Below, in pieces: positions 6,115-6,461 of a stretch of 6,461 nt of DNA. Each line of letters starts with the position of its first letter. Within the stretch, counting starts at the first letter, position 1. A model generated the notes under the pieces. The model searched no databases, was not told the DNA's origin, and was given only the letters and a program-made list of their open reading frames with translations. Origin of the DNA: Thermoplasmatota archaeon (GTDB taxonomy: Archaea; Thermoplasmatota; Thermoplasmata; Methanomassiliicoccales; Methanomassiliicoccaceae); the NCBI GenBank assembly GCA_022709105.1, contig JAKIXL010000085.1:1-6461 (forward strand), written 5' to 3'. The position numbers and the translations under genes were made by a program.

Positions 6115-6461
6115 CAGGTTATCGGGCGAGTGGCATGTCCGCCATGACCGATGGAAGCGCGAGCGTGGAGCAGCTTTGCGATGCCGCGGAGCGACTGTCC
6201 ATACCCTTGATGGCGTTCACAGAGCATGTCAGGAGGTCCTTGGACTACGACTTCGGAACTCTGTTGGACGATATCGACAAGGCCAAGAGGAGACCCGGAC
6301 TGACGGTCCTCTCGGGACTGGAGGCCAAGGTGCTACCCGACGGCTCCTTGGACGTGGAGGACAACATCCTTGAATCGGTCGATTACCCTATCTTTGCATT
6401 CCACTCCTTCCCAGCGGATAAGGGCAAGTTCATGGATGCTCTCCGCGCGGTCCTGTCCTCG
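6086..6461 (+). pseudogene. PHP-domain metal-dependent phosphoesterase, 3'-partial, frame broken at about 6139
   Basis: PHP proteins use a cluster of His/Asp/Glu-bound metals to hydrolyse phosphate esters. From ATG 6086, frame 2 reads a PHP-like N-terminus ending in LRLSGEWHV (to 6139) and then turns to nonsense. Frame 3 carries on from about 6141 with AMTDGSASVEQLCDAAERL, LMAFTEH, LTVLSGLEAKVLPDGSLD and YPIFAFHSF, the standard PHP order, open to the window end. Restoring the family pattern HxHT-x-x-[TS]DG needs five bases after GTCC, for example ACACC, giving WHVHTAMTDG. The break therefore removes the second His and the Thr of the first metal motif. An uninterrupted frame-3 reading from ATG 6105 exists, but it lacks HxH and would probably be inactive. 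It overlaps the ATP-grasp stop by ATGA, as if the two proteins work together. The family call is good; substrate unknown. Sequence error is a real alternative to decay. Confidence 0.75.

Noticed and set aside
1..6461. CRISPR arrays, tRNA/rRNA genes, insertion sequences or attachment sites
   Set aside because: No regular spaced repeats, cloverleaf-like segments, transposase motifs or terminal inverted repeats were seen; the window is almost fully coding.

Overview
The window looks like archaeal chromosome, GC-rich (about 60 % by eye). The evidence is an AT-rich TATA-like box (1301-1310) placed so that the next mRNA would be leaderless, GGTGA/GAGGT-type Shine-Dalgarno sites in front of the other genes, frequent AGG/CGG and ATA codons, and archaeal-style protein variants. 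Every intact stop codon is TGA. I would guess a Euryarchaeote of the Thermoplasmata/Methanomassiliicoccales type, but this is inference from composition and style, not a database match.

All genes are on the + strand and tightly packed. Left edge: a nucleotide-sugar 6-dehydrogenase (UDP-GlcNAc/UDP-ManNAc dehydrogenase class), entering from outside the window and broken by an out-of-frame deletion near 300. Middle: an internal promoter, then a left-handed beta-helix N-acetyltransferase (1337-1789), a PLP-dependent sugar aminotransferase (1795-2889), a Gfo/Idh/MocA NAD-dependent sugar oxidoreductase (2886-3839) and a GT4 glycosyltransferase (3846-4955), joined by 4-6 base gaps or an ATGA overlap. 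Right: a 78-base gap, an ATP-grasp ligase (5034-6089), and an ATGA-overlapping PHP-domain phosphoesterase that runs off the window and carries a frame break in its first metal-binding motif.

The first four enzymes are the same set as WbpA-WbpD-WbpE-WbpB, which together turn UDP-GlcNAc into UDP-2,3-diacetamido-2,3-dideoxy-glucuronic acid: C6 oxidation, C3 oxidation, C3 transamination, C3 N-acetylation. In archaea such diacetamido-uronic acids occur in N-linked glycans of S-layer and archaellin proteins, so this is most likely a surface-glycan or N-glycan locus. The GT4 enzyme could add this sugar or a neighbouring one. The ATP-grasp ligase could modify a uronate carboxyl or attach a small carboxylate or amine; its substrate is not visible from sequence. 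The main oddities are the two broken genes at the two ends with five clean genes between them.
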